Source: Streptococcus sp. (GTDB taxonomy: Bacteria > Bacillota > Bacilli > Lactobacillales > Streptococcaceae). From it: DNA of 14,083 bases. Shown piece by piece: positions 1 through 6,365 of this stretch; the stretch's first letter is position 1, and every line of letters starts with the position of its first letter. Below the pieces are notes generated by a model, which did not search any database, was not told the DNA's origin, and saw only the letters and a list, made by a program, of their open reading frames with translations. Location of the stretch: the NCBI GenBank assembly GCA_030825825.1, contig JAPJPE010000023.1:1-14083 (forward strand), written 5' to 3'. Position numbers and translations under genes: made by a program.

Positions 1-2
1 AA

Positions 3-80
3 GTGATGGAAGACCCGGACTTGTCTGAGTTCTATTATCGCAAACGGACAGACGACGACTGGGAAAAATTAAGATTTTAA
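3..80 (+). CDS. C-terminal fragment of an unidentified protein
   Basis: An open frame enters from the left edge and ends at TAA 78-80. About 25 residues are visible, acidic at first and then basic, ending in DDDWEKLRF. A strong intrinsic terminator begins directly after the stop, which supports this being the true end of a gene. Too little is present to name a family; I do not recognise it. Confidence 0.5.
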   Translation: MMEDPDLSEFYYRKRTDDDWEKLRF

Positions 81-112
81 GCAAAGAGCTAGAGGTATCT
101 AGCTTTTTTTGC
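81..112 (+). terminator. intrinsic terminator of the left-edge gene
   Basis: AGCTAGA (87-93) pairs perfectly with TCTAGCT (98-104) around a GGTA loop and is followed by six T (105-110). The flanking GCAAA and TTTGC can extend the stem, so it could also work on the opposite strand. Confidence 0.85.
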
Positions 113-149
113 TTGTAAGGTAAAAGAAGAAAGAATATTCCATTCGTGC

Positions 150-178
150 TTGAATCTGCTCAGAAAAAGTACTATAGT
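150..178 (+). promoter_or_regulatory. promoter of the micropeptide-ABC transporter unit
   Basis: TTGAAT (150-155), a 17-base spacer and TATAGT (173-178). The -10 lies inside a perfect 10-base palindrome, TACTATAGTA (170-179), which may be chance or an operator half-site pair. It is about 55 bases upstream of the first start codon at 235. Confidence 0.6.
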
Positions 179-234
179 ATAAGCATAAAATACAATTGTA
201 ATCTTTCATACTGTGAATAGAAAGAAGGCAAGAT

Positions 235-375
235 ATGAAATTACAATTTAGAATCCTTATAGGAATTTGCTTCTTGATCGGTGCCTTAGTCTTTGCCTTT
301 CAAAAGGAATGGTTGTACGCTTTGCTGTTGCTTTTGGTTGGGGCTTCTTACCTATATAAAGGAGTGCGTCGATGA
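235..375 (+). CDS. 46-residue two-helix membrane micropeptide
   Basis: An ATG at 235 preceded by AGAAGG opens a 46-codon frame ending at TGA 373-375. The product is almost entirely hydrophobic: a short basic start (MKLQFR), a first helix at about residues 7-22, a QKEW turn, a second helix at about residues 27-41 and a basic tail (YKGVRR). It should be an inner-membrane hairpin with both ends cytoplasmic by the positive-inside rule. Its stop overlaps the ABC ATPase start as ATGA, which implies translational coupling and a shared task. I do not recognise a family. A membrane accessory or immunity-type subunit of the transporter is an inference from position only. Confidence 0.7.
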   Translation: MKLQFRILIGICFLIGALVFAFQKEWLYALLLLLVGASYLYKGVRR

Positions 376-1076
376 AGAGTGAGTGTTTAAACATCAAGGG
401 GCTAAATGTTTGGTATAAAAAAGACAAGCCCGTTATAAAAGACACGAATCTGCTTGTACCCAATCATTCTGTAGTAGGGTTGATTGGTCGAAATGGAGCT
501 GGGAAGACAACCTTGCTAAAAGCTTTAAGCAGTGTCTTTGATCATCGGCAGTATGCAGTTGAGTCTGTTACCATAGAAGATAAGGCGACCTCTTTTCATA
601 CGAATTTCTATAAGAGCCGTACCTATACAGTTTTTACTGAAAACAATAGTTTTTTAAACTGGGATTTTGTTCACTATTTTAATTTTGTCTGTCGTTTGTA
701 TCATCGAAAGAGAGATGAAAAGGTATTGCAGGACCTGATCTTAGGTTTTCATTTTGAAGAATTTCTCAACACCGATATCGGTAGTTTGTCAACGGGAAAT
801 AAGAAGAAAGTCTTCTTGATCACAGCTTTTTATCTCAAACCTCCCCTCCTTATTTTGGACGAACCATTTGATGGCCTTGATTTTGATGCGACAGAATTTC
901 TATATGGTTTACTATTGCAGTATAAAGAAGAAGGCTCTATTCTGATGAGTTCGCATATCGCAGAGAGTATCGTTCGAGTCTGTGATACAGCTTATACTAT
1001 TGAAGATGGTCACCTAGACGCGATCGAATCGAATTTAGAAGATTGGTTTCATGACGTCAATCGTCAAAGGGGGTAG
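372..1076 (+). CDS. ABC transporter ATP-binding protein
   Basis: The 234-residue protein is a complete nucleotide-binding domain and should power the permease encoded next. Walker A is GRNGAGKT (39-46), the signature is LSTGN (139-143), Walker B is LLILDEP (159-165), followed by a D-loop GLD (168-170) and the switch His195 in SSH. The Q-loop position appears to be Glu90 (FTENNSF) instead of Gln, a variation seen in some ABC-2-type exporters. The signature is LSTGN instead of LSGGQ. A ribosome site AAAGGAG precedes ATG 372, which overlaps the upstream micropeptide stop. The family is exporter-like (bacteriocin, peptide or drug efflux, EcsA-like); the substrate cannot be told from sequence. Confidence 0.9.
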   Translation: MKSECLNIKGLNVWYKKDKPVIKDTNLLVPNHSVVGLIGRNGAGKTTLLKALSSVFDHRQYAVESVTIEDKATSFHTNFYKSRTYTVFTENNSFLNWDFVHYFNFVCRLYHRKRDEKVLQDLILGFHFEEFLNTDIGSLSTGNKKKVFLITAFYLKPPLLILDEPFDGLDFDATEFLYGLLLQYKEEGSILMSSHIAESIVRVCDTAYTIEDGHLDAIESNLEDWFHDVNRQRG

Positions 1077-1079
1077 AGC

Positions 1080-2177
1080 ATGCTACTAGCAATTTTTAGA
1101 GATTTGGTATCCAAAAATCGGCTCTTTTTGTTCTTGACTTCCTTAGCATTTGCTCTTTATTACCATGTTGTTGGGGGCAAATTTTCTACGAGCTTTCAAG
1201 TCTTATTGATCAGTACGGCTATTGTCACTGCTCTATCAACCTTTCAATTGTTGTATTCCTACTTTTCGATGGACAGGGTCCAGGCCTATTACCAGCTTCC
1301 GTTGTCTCTCAATCGTTTCAAAGGTTCTTTTCTGACAGTAACCTTTCTTCTCAATTTGTTAGAGCGCGTGCTGTTATTGATCCTCTTTTTGGGAGTCAAG
1401 TTAGACCTGCCACAATCCTTTAAGCTTGTCCACCTATCTTTACTGGTGGTATTGAGTGTGTTTTATGTCTTTATCCAGTTCAATACAAGGCCCAGTTTTC
1501 TAGGAGGGGTGCTCATTTTTGTAACGACTGTTCTCACAGTATTTTCTTTATGGGTCCAACAAGTGTCCTATATGATCTTACTGTCAGCCCTCCTTGCTGT
1601 CTTAATTTTTAAAAATGAGGACCTGGTCGCGATTTCAAAAAATGATCAGTTGCTCGTCGCAAAGAGAAGAAGTGGCAATTATTTTTGGCTTTCCTTGTTT
1701 CAAGAGCGCTATTTTTCCATCAATTTTGTCTTTACTCTCATCTTCCTCCTTCTCATTCTGATACAGGATTATGATGCTCCTTTAAAAATCATCATTCTTT
1801 TAACGATGGCTTCTGTCAATACGCCATTAACCACCCTCATTTCCGCGGATAAAGATTTGATTGATCATGTTAAGTCACTTCCTAAGAGTCGGTTCTTTTA
1901 CTTGATGTATTACCGTGTATTGCTGACTTATTTCTTAGCTGTGAATCTATTTGTTGCTCTATTATTAAAAATGGTGGTCATGCCTGACTTGGGGATTCTA
2001 TTTTTACTAGGAGTCATGATTCTAGCAGTAGTGGAAGCTTTTTTGCACTTACTTATTGAAATCTATTTCCCTTTAAGAAAATGGAATTTAAAGAGGGAAT
2101 GTTGGAAGCACCCAAGAAAATATATTGTGCCTAGTATCGTCTTCTTACTTAGTTGGAGTCTCCTTTTCTGCTTCTAA
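1080..2177 (+). CDS. ABC transporter membrane permease, substrate unknown
   Basis: The 365-residue protein is very hydrophobic, with about ten to eleven possible membrane helices (for example near 14-30, 40-62, 85-108, 115-132, 140-158, 162-178, 212-230, 235-255, 280-300, 303-325 and 348-364). It starts 3 bases after the ATPase stop, with AAAGGGGG as ribosome site, so the two form one exporter. Two similar cytoplasmic segments, YQLPLSLNRF (71-80) and KSLPKSRF (264-271), each precede a basic/aromatic helix start, suggesting two related halves with matching coupling loops. It resembles EcsB/ABC-2-type permeases in layout, but I cannot assign a named subfamily. No clear terminator follows; the next gene has its own promoter. 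Confidence 0.85.
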   Translation: MLLAIFRDLVSKNRLFLFLTSLAFALYYHVVGGKFSTSFQVLLISTAIVTALSTFQLLYSYFSMDRVQAYYQLPLSLNRFKGSFLTVTFLLNLLERVLLLILFLGVKLDLPQSFKLVHLSLLVVLSVFYVFIQFNTRPSFLGGVLIFVTTVLTVFSLWVQQVSYMILLSALLAVLIFKNEDLVAISKNDQLLVAKRRSGNYFWLSLFQERYFSINFVFTLIFLLLILIQDYDAPLKIIILLTMASVNTPLTTLISADKDLIDHVKSLPKSRFFYLMYYRVLLTYFLAVNLFVALLLKMVVMPDLGILFLLGVMILAVVEAFLHLLIEIYFPLRKWNLKRECWKHPRKYIVPSIVFLLSWSLLFCF

Positions 2178-2193
2178 GGAATTGCCCCTTCGC

Positions 2194-2222
2194 TTGTATC
2201 TACTCCTTAATTGTAGTATGAT
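2194..2222 (+). promoter_or_regulatory. promoter of the thioesterase-HAD operon
   Basis: TTGTAT (2194-2199), 17-base spacer, TATGAT (2217-2222). Transcription would begin near 2229, only about 30 bases before the thioesterase start, so the leader is short. Confidence 0.65.
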
Positions 2223-2237
2223 AGAGGAGTTGAAAAG

Positions 2238-2264
2238 ATGCTAGAAAAGGTGGCAAGTATATGA
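2238..2264 (+). other. possible eight-codon upstream reading frame (MLEKVASI)
   Basis: ATG 2238 follows AGGAG (2225-2229) with 8-base spacing and runs for eight codons to TGA 2262-2264, which overlaps the thioesterase ATG at 2261 as ATGA. If transcribed in full it could feed ribosomes to the main start. The predicted transcription start lies close to this AGGAG, so the upstream ribosome site may be absent from the RNA. Confidence 0.3.
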
Positions 2265-2665
2265 AAGATTTTCACTTTGATGCAATTGCTGCATTTGAAA
2301 ATTACGAAATCGAAAAGATGAGAGATGGCCATGTAGTGGTGACAACCAAGGTCGTGGAATCCTCGCTCAATTATTATGGAAATGCGCACGGAGGCTATCT
2401 CTTTACCTTGTGTGACCAAGTCAGTGGTTTGGTCGTGGTTTCTCAAGGGGTCGATGGGGTGACCTTGCAATCCTCGATCAATTACTTGAAAGCAGGGCGT
2501 CTGGGGGATGTCCTTACGATCCATGGCGAATGCGTCCACAGTGGACGGACGACTAGAGTTGTGGATGTCGATATTACCAATCAAGACGGGGCCAATGTCT
2601 GCAAGGCAACCTTTACGATGTTTGTTACGGGAGTGAGAGATGAATCCGCACAAGTACGCATTTAA
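2261..2665 (+). CDS. PaaI-family hotdog thioesterase
   Basis: The 134-residue protein has the length of a single hotdog-fold acyl-CoA thioesterase. The family signature is visible as N37-x-x-G40-x-x-HGG (43-45), followed by a helix ending in Asp52 (FTLCD), the likely catalytic acid. The segment SSINYLKAGRLGD (71-83) is also typical of PaaI proteins. It should hydrolyse a small acyl- or aryl-CoA thioester in the cytoplasm; the substrate is unknown. ATG 2261 is chosen because AAAGGTGG sits 8 to 10 bases before it and the frame upstream is closed. The last 26 bases overlap the HAD hydrolase gene, so the two are co-translated. Confidence 0.88.
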   Translation: MKDFHFDAIAAFENYEIEKMRDGHVVVTTKVVESSLNYYGNAHGGYLFTLCDQVSGLVVVSQGVDGVTLQSSINYLKAGRLGDVLTIHGECVHSGRTTRVVDVDITNQDGANVCKATFTMFVTGVRDESAQVRI

Positions 2666-3392
2666 AAACTATATTTTTGATTTTTATGGAACCTTGGTCG
2701 ACATCGAAACTGATGAGTCGAGTCCCATTTTATGGGATACCATGGCTCAGATCTACCAATCCTACGGGGCAAGCTACACAGGAGAAGGCTTGCGACTGCG
2801 TTATAAAGAGTTGGTGCAACAAGCTGAAGCAGAAATCGCCAAGGATAAGCAGGTTGCCTATCCAGAGATTGATCTGACGGTCATCTTTGTGCAATTGTAT
2901 TTAGAAGGTCATCCAAGTGGAAACAGTGTTGCCCACCTCAAAGAGTGGGGACGCTTGATTGCGAGGACTTTCCGTATCCTTTCTCGCAAGCGGTTGGAGC
3001 TTTATCCTCACACGAAAGAAGTTTTAGAGGATATGAAAGCTGCAGGTTGCCGAATCTTTCTCTTATCCAATGCCCAAGCAGATTTTACCAATCCAGAGAT
3101 TGATTTGGTTGGTTTGAGAGATCTATTCCATGACATTTACTTGTCCTCTGATGCAGGTATTCGTAAACCTCAGCCAGAGTTCCTCTTGGAAGTCATTAAA
3201 GAACACCAGTTGAACCCTGAGAAAACGGTCATGGTGGGGAATGACTTTACGACAGATGTCGCTGTTGCCCAAAGTATCGGGATGGAGAGTATCTTGATCA
3301 ATACCTTCCCATACTCTGATGTTGAACTGCGAGAGCAGAATCAAGCAGGTGTGCGCGTGATTCGAGATATTCAAGAATTGCAGGAAGATTGA
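2640..3392 (+). CDS. HAD-superfamily hydrolase, dehalogenase-like motif I
   Basis: The 250-residue protein is a Rossmannoid HAD hydrolase of subfamily I with an alpha-helical cap at about residues 25-115. Motif I is FDFYGTLVD, giving nucleophile Asp14 with Tyr16 at the position where phosphatases carry the second Asp. Motif II is LLSN (Ser143), motif III is the Lys of RKPQPE (Lys176), and motif IV is GNDFTTD (200-206). Tyr at motif I +2 is the residue found in L-2-haloacid dehalogenases, so simple phosphatase activity should not be assumed. The start at 2640 uses GGGAGTG inside the thioesterase gene. A terminator follows. Substrate unknown. Confidence 0.88.
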   Translation: MNPHKYAFKNYIFDFYGTLVDIETDESSPILWDTMAQIYQSYGASYTGEGLRLRYKELVQQAEAEIAKDKQVAYPEIDLTVIFVQLYLEGHPSGNSVAHLKEWGRLIARTFRILSRKRLELYPHTKEVLEDMKAAGCRIFLLSNAQADFTNPEIDLVGLRDLFHDIYLSSDAGIRKPQPEFLLEVIKEHQLNPEKTVMVGNDFTTDVAVAQSIGMESILINTFPYSDVELREQNQAGVRVIRDIQELQED

Positions 3393-3410
3393 AAAATATT
3401 ATCTATGTAG

Positions 3411-3434
3411 GGAGGCCAAGTCGCCTCCTTTTTT
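3411..3434 (+). terminator. intrinsic terminator after the HAD gene
   Basis: GGAGGC (3411-3416) pairs with GCCTCC (3423-3428) around CAAGTC, followed by six T (3429-3434). Confidence 0.9.
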
Positions 3435-3461
3435 CTTGAAAATGCTACAGTCGAGCAGGAT

Positions 3462-3490
3462 TTGTCAAATTTTCGCTTTCATGGTATACT
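3462..3490 (+). promoter_or_regulatory. strong promoter of phnA
   Basis: TTGTCA (3462-3467), 17-base spacer and an extended TGG-TATACT (-10 at 3485-3490). Transcription from about 3497 would lie downstream of an in-frame ATG at 3491, which argues for the later start at 3521. Confidence 0.8.
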
Positions 3491-3520
3491 ATGAAAGTTA
3501 ATTTGAATAAGGAGATAAAA

Positions 3521-3856
3521 ATGAATAACTTACCAAACTGTCCAAAATGTAACTCTGAATACGTCTATGAAGATGGAGCGCTCTTGGTGTGCCCAGAGTG
3601 TGCGTATGAATGGAACCCAGCTGAGGTCGAAGAAGAAGAGAGTGTCGTAGCGATTGATGCCAACGGAAACAAATTGGCTGATGGCGATACAGTGACTTTG
3701 ATCAAAGATTTGAAAGTGAAGGGTGCACCGAAAGATTTGAAACAAGGTACGCGCGTGAAAAACATCCGTATCGTAGAAGGCGATCATAACATCGATTGTA
3801 AGATTGATGGCTTTGGCGCAATGAAACTCAAATCAGAATTTGTGAAGAAGATCTAA
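3521..3856 (+). CDS. phnA: PhnA-family zinc-ribbon protein
   Basis: This is a 111-residue PhnA (YjdM) family protein: an N-terminal zinc ribbon with two CxxC knuckles, CPKC (6-9) and CPEC (24-27), then a small beta-rich domain containing DANGNKLADGDTVTL and ending in MKLKSEFVKKI. The family was named after an alkylphosphonate operon, but the protein is not a phosphonatase and its cellular role is unsettled. The start at 3521 is preferred over an in-frame ATG at 3491 because AAGGAG lies 6 to 7 bases before it and the promoter places the RNA start between the two. Only a weak hairpin separates it from the next gene, so some co-transcription is likely. Confidence 0.9.
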   Translation: MNNLPNCPKCNSEYVYEDGALLVCPECAYEWNPAEVEEEESVVAIDANGNKLADGDTVTLIKDLKVKGAPKDLKQGTRVKNIRIVEGDHNIDCKIDGFGAMKLKSEFVKKI

Positions 3857-3866
3857 AGATAAGAAG

Positions 3867-3888
3867 AAGGGCCTAGCCCCTTTTCTTT
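3867..3888 (+). terminator. weak hairpin with T-rich tail after phnA
   Basis: AAGGG (3867-3871) can pair with CCCTT (3878-3882) with a C-rich loop, followed by further T. The stem is short and imperfect and sits just before the next ribosome site (AGGAG 3890-3894), so read-through is expected. Confidence 0.4.
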
Positions 3889-3900
3889 CAGGAGAATACT

Positions 3901-4524
3901 ATGAAATTCAAACTATTGTTTAGCTATCGTTTTCTATTGTTTATCTTAAGTGTGCTCGGTGTTTATCTGCAACTGACCAAACATGGTGGGTTTGGTATGA
4001 TGCTTTATTACACCATTTTGTCTAACATGTTGGTCATGTTTTTCATGGGAGATATGGTTTGGCGCATGCTTCGTGGTCGTTCGACCCAGACCCAAGGCTA
4101 CCTTCGCATGAAGGGGGCGGTGACCATGGCTATTATGATTACCTTTGTCATCTACCATTTCATGCTGGCGCCTCTTGCGACACCTGAGAAGTTTTATCGT
4201 TTGGAAAACTTCCTTTGTCATTATATCGTTCCTTTGATGTTCTTCTTTGATACCCTAGTGGTTGATAAAGCCAAGCAATACCGTAGACTCGATCCCTTCC
4301 TTTGGACCTTGATTCCCCTTGCTTATATGCTCTTTGCCCTTCTCAATGGTTTGGTCCTGAAGTGGCCGATTCCAGGTGCAAAAGATAGTCCTTTTGCTTA
4401 TTTCTTTATCAATGTCAATAAATACGGCTGGGCTTTTGTTGGCAAATGGGTGGTGATCATCTTTATCGCCTATCTCTTGGCTGGCTATGTGCTCTATGGG
4501 ATCAAAAATATCAAGCGAAAATAG
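3901..4524 (+). CDS. Pr6Pr-family integral membrane protein
   Basis: The 207-residue protein has about six membrane helices (near 6-24, 34-56, 72-91, 103-120, 133-152 and 179-199). It matches the Pr6Pr layout: LYYTILSN (35-42), RMKGAVTMAIMITFVIYHFMLAP (69-91), NFLCHYIVP (103-111) and the PLAYMLFALLNG stretch (139-150). Function is unknown in bacteria. The YxTxxSN motif and the buried His107 recall the Thr/His pair of the eukaryotic AIG1/ADTRP membrane hydrolases, but this is resemblance by eye only. AGGAG lies 6 bases before ATG 3901. It follows phnA by 44 bases and probably shares its transcript. Confidence 0.82.
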   Translation: MKFKLLFSYRFLLFILSVLGVYLQLTKHGGFGMMLYYTILSNMLVMFFMGDMVWRMLRGRSTQTQGYLRMKGAVTMAIMITFVIYHFMLAPLATPEKFYRLENFLCHYIVPLMFFFDTLVVDKAKQYRRLDPFLWTLIPLAYMLFALLNGLVLKWPIPGAKDSPFAYFFINVNKYGWAFVGKWVVIIFIAYLLAGYVLYGIKNIKRK

Positions 4525-4538
4525 GCTATTTTTCAGTA

Positions 4539-4551
4539 AAAACCGAACATT
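4539..4551 (+). promoter_or_regulatory. PurBox-like sequence upstream of the pyr promoter
   Basis: AAAACCGAACATT fits the lactococcal/streptococcal PurBox consensus AWWWCCGAACWWT at every position. It lies about 95 bases before the predicted pyr transcription start. No well-formed second box is visible; a weak CGAA repeat occurs at 4559. Confidence 0.45.
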
Positions 4552-4605
4552 ATTCAGACGAAAAGTCATATCTTTAAATTTTTTTGAAAAATGTTGAGTT
4601 TTTTC

Positions 4606-4634
4606 TTGCATGTCGTTTGAAACTGTGATATAGT
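4606..4634 (+). promoter_or_regulatory. promoter of the pyrR-pyrB operon
   Basis: TTGCAT (4606-4611), 17-base spacer, TATAGT (4629-4634). Transcription from about 4641 would produce a leader of roughly 158 bases carrying the PyrR attenuator. Confidence 0.75.
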
Positions 4635-4651
4635 TATCTCAATTAAATAAA

Positions 4652-4780
4652 TCCTTTAATCCTGTCCCGTGAGGCAGGCAAGGAGACTGTGAAAAACAAT
4701 GGCTAGGACCATAGGGCGAGACTCTATCCTCTTAGACCATTCATTTGCTGAACCTCCTTGAAAAAGGAGGTTTTTCTTTT
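4652..4780 (+). promoter_or_regulatory. PyrR-binding attenuator of the pyr operon
   Basis: The PyrR-binding (anti-antiterminator) hairpin has lower stem TCCTT (4652-4656)/AAGGA (4680-4684), an asymmetric internal loop, upper stem CCTG (4661-4664)/CAGG (4675-4678) and the loop TCCCGTGAGG with the conserved GAGG. Its 3' arm CAAGGAG (4679-4685) can instead pair with CTCCTTG (4754-4760), the 5' arm of the terminator, forming the antiterminator. Between them an imperfect hairpin closes AATGG (4698-4702) with CCATT (4737-4741). PyrR with bound UMP would stabilise the first hairpin and so allow termination. Confidence 0.92.
4751..4780 (+). terminator. regulated terminator of the pyr leader
   Basis: AACCTCCTT (4751-4759) and AAGGAGGTT (4764-4772) form a perfect nine-pair stem with a GAAA loop, followed by TTTCTTTT. 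It precedes pyrR by 18 bases. Confidence 0.93.
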
Positions 4781-4798
4781 ACATCTAAGGAGGACTGA

Positions 4799-5317
4799 AT
4801 GAAAACCAAAGAAGTCGTTGATGATTTGACGATGAAACGGGCCATTACCCGCATCACCTACGAAATCATTGAACGAAACAAAGATTTAAGCCAGATTGTG
4901 CTGGTGGGAATCAAGACGCGCGGTGTTTACATTGCTCGCCGGATCCAAGAACGCCTCTCTCAGCTGGAACAAATCGATGTCCCTGTTGCAGAACTCGATA
5001 CCAAGCCTTTCCGAGATGATATGAAGGCGACAGAAGATACGACGGTCTTACCAGTTGATATCGCTCATAGAGAGGTCATCTTGATCGATGATGTCCTCTA
5101 TACGGGTCGTACGATTCGCGCTGCCATTGACAATCTGGTCAGTCACGGTCGTCCTGCTCGAGTAAGTCTTGCGGTTCTAGTCGACCGTGGGCATCGGGAG
5201 TTGCCGATTCGTCCGGACTTTGTTGGGAAAAATATCCCGACCAGTAAGTCAGAGGAAATCATTGTCGAGATGGTGGAGCTAGACGGCCAAGACCGCGTCC
5301 TCATCAAAGAAGCTTAA
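4799..5317 (+). CDS. pyrR: PyrR, pyrimidine operon attenuator protein / uracil phosphoribosyltransferase
   Basis: The 172-residue protein is full length for PyrR. It binds pyr leader RNA when UMP is high and causes termination; the family also has uracil phosphoribosyltransferase activity. The PRPP-binding loop VILIDDVLYTGRT (93-105) is intact, and the region ELDTKPFRDD (65-74) plus VDRGHRELPIRPDFVGKNIPTS (128-149) match the family and include basic residues used in RNA contact. TAAGGAGG lies 5 to 8 bases before ATG 4799. The gene sits directly behind its own target attenuator and ahead of pyrB, so it is autoregulated. Confidence 0.97.
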   Translation: MKTKEVVDDLTMKRAITRITYEIIERNKDLSQIVLVGIKTRGVYIARRIQERLSQLEQIDVPVAELDTKPFRDDMKATEDTTVLPVDIAHREVILIDDVLYTGRTIRAAIDNLVSHGRPARVSLAVLVDRGHRELPIRPDFVGKNIPTSKSEEIIVEMVELDGQDRVLIKEA

Positions 5318-5357
5318 ATAAATAATAAACCATTCACATTATAAAAGGAGAATCAAC

Positions 5358-6281
5358 ATGTCTGAAAATCAAATCGCTCTTAAAAACCTTGTCTCAATGG
5401 AAACTCTTACCAATGAAGAAGTAATGGCTTTGATCAAACGTGGGATTGAGTTCAAAAACGGAGCTAAAGCATCCTACGAAGACCAACACATCATCTCTAA
5501 CCTTTTCTTTGAACCTTCAACTCGTACCCACAAAGCCTTTGAAGTAGCAGAGTTGAAATTGGGATGTGATCTCCTTGACTTTGATGTGAAGACAAGCTCT
5601 GTGAACAAAGGGGAAACACTTTACGATACCATCTTAACCATGTCAGCTCTTGGAGTAGATGTCTGTGTCATCCGTCACCCTGAAGTCGACTACTACAAAG
5701 AATTGGTTGAAAGTCCAACGATCACTGCATCTATCGTCAATGGTGGGGACGGTTCAGGTCAACACCCAAGCCAAAGCTTGCTTGATTTGATGACCATCTA
5801 CCAAGAATTCGGTCACTTTGACGGCTTGAAAGTTTGTATCGCTGGGGACTTGGATCACTCACGTGTGGCGAAATCAAACATGCAAATCTTGAAACGTTTG
5901 GGAGCAACTCTTTACTTTGCAGGTCCAGACGAATGGAGAAGTGCGGAATTTGAAGACTATGGAACCTTCGTCACTATCGATGAAGTCATTGAAGAAGTGG
6001 ATGTGATGATGTTCTTGCGTGTGCAGCACGAACGTCATGATTACGAATCACTCTTCTCTAAAGAAAACTACCACCGTCTTCATGGTTTGACACAAGAACG
6101 TTATGACCGTATGAAAGATACTGCGATCTTGATGCACCCAGCACCAGTCAACCGTGACGTTGAAATCGCGGACCACTTGGTAGAAGCTCCTAAATCACGC
6201 ATCGTAGAACAAATGACCAATGGTGTCTTTGTCCGTATGGCCATCATTGAAGCCGTCCTTAAAGGTCGCGGAGCAAAATAA
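5358..6281 (+). CDS. pyrB: aspartate carbamoyltransferase catalytic chain
   Basis: The 307-residue protein makes carbamoyl-aspartate from carbamoyl phosphate and aspartate, the committed step of pyrimidine synthesis. All expected active-site motifs are present: STRT (54-57) for carbamoyl phosphate, SSVNKGET (80-87) with Lys84, HPSQ (136-139), RVQHER (221-226) and HPAPVNR (260-266). No regulatory chain gene (pyrI) is nearby, as is usual in Bacillota. It begins 40 bases after pyrR with AAAGGAG as ribosome site and shares the PyrR-controlled transcript. It is followed by a terminator, not by read-through into carA as the normal gene order would suggest. Confidence 0.97.
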   Translation: MSENQIALKNLVSMETLTNEEVMALIKRGIEFKNGAKASYEDQHIISNLFFEPSTRTHKAFEVAELKLGCDLLDFDVKTSSVNKGETLYDTILTMSALGVDVCVIRHPEVDYYKELVESPTITASIVNGGDGSGQHPSQSLLDLMTIYQEFGHFDGLKVCIAGDLDHSRVAKSNMQILKRLGATLYFAGPDEWRSAEFEDYGTFVTIDEVIEEVDVMMFLRVQHERHDYESLFSKENYHRLHGLTQERYDRMKDTAILMHPAPVNRDVEIADHLVEAPKSRIVEQMTNGVFVRMAIIEAVLKGRGAK

Positions 6282-6300
6282 AATAACTGACAATTCATTG

Positions 6301-6357
6301 AAAGGAAAGAAAGAGGACAGAGTAGATCGCTACATGGAATCTGACTTTCCTTTTTTT
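6301..6357 (+). terminator. terminator separating pyrB from the carA-like gene
   Basis: AAAGGAAAG (6301-6309) pairs with CTTTCCTTT (6345-6353), followed by T (6354-6357). The interior can fold further: CAGA (6318-6321)/TCTG and GTAG/CTAC around ATCG. No PyrR-type GAGG loop is present, so it looks like a plain terminator and not a second attenuator. Confidence 0.7.
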
Positions 6358-6365
6358 GAGGAACT

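Noticed and set aside
2174..2190. Possible terminator after the ABC permease (AAGG...CCTT)
   Set aside because: Only four base pairs and no T run; not enough for an intrinsic terminator.
3158..3165. TATTCGTA, the reverse complement of the competence cin-box core TACGAATA
   Set aside because: It lies inside the HAD coding sequence, facing away from any gene on the minus strand nearby, and an 8-base match in this length is likely chance.
3491..3520. Extension of PhnA to an upstream ATG at 3491
   Set aside because: The predicted -10 ends at 3490, so the RNA would start after this ATG, and the AAGGAG ribosome site serves the ATG at 3521.
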